DNA of 64,000 nucleotides, taken from NCBI RefSeq assembly GCF_001640805.2, contig NC_066836.1:3606071-3670070 (forward strand), in the 5' to 3' direction. The position numbers and the translations under genes are program-made. The stretch is from Lates calcarifer (lineage: Eukaryota; Chordata; Actinopteri; Centropomidae). Shown piece after piece: positions 63,425 to 64,000 of this stretch (positions are counted from its first letter, which is position 1; each line of letters begins with the position of its first letter). Below the pieces are notes generated by a model. The model did no database searches. It was not told the DNA's origin and was given only the letters and a program-made list of their open reading frames with translations.

Positions 63425-63735
63425 GAAAATGAATTAATTTGCTCAATTATTTAAATTAGTCAACAACAGTTTTGATAATAGCTTGTCATTTTTCAAGAAG
63501 AAATTATGGTAGCAGCATCTCAAATGTGAGGAGTTACTACTTTTCTTTATTTTATTTCCTGTATGTCCCTGTGAATGTAAAATGATCTTTGGGCTTTAGA
63601 CTGTTGGTTGAGGAGTTTTACAGATGTTCCCTTGAGCCAAAGGTGATTTTTGTTTTTCACTGCTTTGACATTTTGAGGCTAAAAATTCCAATTGATCAAA
63701 AAAAAAAAAAAAATTATACAACAGATGAATGGAAA
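63425..63735 (+). mobile_element. Widespread teleost repeat, longest copy in window
   Basis: Ordered words ATTTTTCAAG, CATCTCAAATGTGAGGAG, CTTTTCTTTATTTTAT, GATCTTTGGGCTTTAGACTG, TTTTTCACTG, TGACATTTTGAGGC and AATTGATCA follow the pattern of a common fish repeat built around GATTAATCGATTAG-type ends. It contains an A16 run (about 63698-63713). It is non-coding, and no name is assigned. Confidence 0.75.
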
Positions 63736-64000
63736 ATCAAATCTGGTGCATACACTGTAGTTCAGGCCTGTTTGTAGGTTGTCATCCTTGCCCTTTTACT
63801 TCACCTCTTGAGATTTGAGAGTCCTTTGTCACACAACAAGACTGGTTCAAAGCTGCATCCTTCCTCACTCAGAAACTGGCCTCGTTGACCCGTCCAGTGC
63901 CTCGTTATGGAAAGGGGGGCTGCACGGAGAAGGCCAGGCGCAGGATTGGTATGTCTGGCCTTATCTTATCAGCCACTGTGCTTGTGTATACAATCAGTAG

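Larger units (their letters stand above)
59158..64000 (+). other. pard3: pard3 intron 16 (continues past window end)
   Basis: At least 4,843 bp from GTAAGG to the window end with no further exon found. It contains a Tc1/mariner derivative (59526-59900), complex blocks (60340-60420, 60475-60660), possible decayed repeats (61725-61860, 62245-62340), a 13-bp hairpin (63356-63391) and a longer copy of a widespread fish repeat (63425-63735). Confidence 0.85.

Overview
This window is nuclear DNA of a bony fish. It carries the central part of one gene, read on the + strand: pard3 (par-3 family cell polarity regulator), the PDZ scaffold of the PAR3-PAR6-aPKC polarity complex. I assembled 16 consecutive internal exons between 7412 and 59157. 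All have AG/GT borders and every join keeps the reading frame, giving about 840 codons without a stop. They run from the acidic linker before PDZ1, through PDZ1 (exons 2-4), PDZ2 (exons 4-6), PDZ3 (exons 8-9), the conserved Ser-rich stretch (exons 10-11), the aPKC-binding region (exon 12), the conserved KSSSLES and [10 protein letters not shown] block (exon 14), the Lys-rich region (exon 15), and into the start of the C-terminal coiled coil (exon 16). The N-terminal CR1 oligomerisation domain, the start codon, the rest of the C-terminus, the promoter and the polyA site all lie outside the window. Exon numbers 1-16 are local to this window.

Teleost origin is inferred from three things. The introns are compact (0.6-9.6 kb, where the mammalian gene spans hundreds of kb). 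(CA/TG)n microsatellites are abundant. Several interspersed repeats look like ones common in spiny-rayed (acanthomorph) fish, including two decayed Tc1/mariner relatives at 515-750 and 59526-59900. Which of the two teleost pard3a duplicates this is cannot be settled here; PARD3B is unlikely.

Layout: 1-7411 upstream intron; 7412-20653 exons 1-7 (linker, PDZ1, PDZ2, microexon); 20654-30296 a 9.6 kb intron with dense CA/TG and purine/pyrimidine tracts; 30297-31450 PDZ3; 31451-44909 exons 10-13 including the aPKC-binding region; 44910-59157 exons 14-16; 59158-64000 intron to the end. No other protein-coding gene, RNA gene, CRISPR array or operon-like unit was supported. The other open frames lie in introns and are mostly low-complexity.

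No new multi-gene system is visible. The observations most worth checking are a near-perfect 22-bp hairpin in intron 10, a MITE-like element with about 24-bp inverted ends, frame-preserving small exons of 36 and 45 nt, a His-rich insert between PDZ1 and PDZ2, and several complex intronic blocks that could be conserved enhancers. Repeat-family and conservation statements rest on recalled patterns, not on a search.
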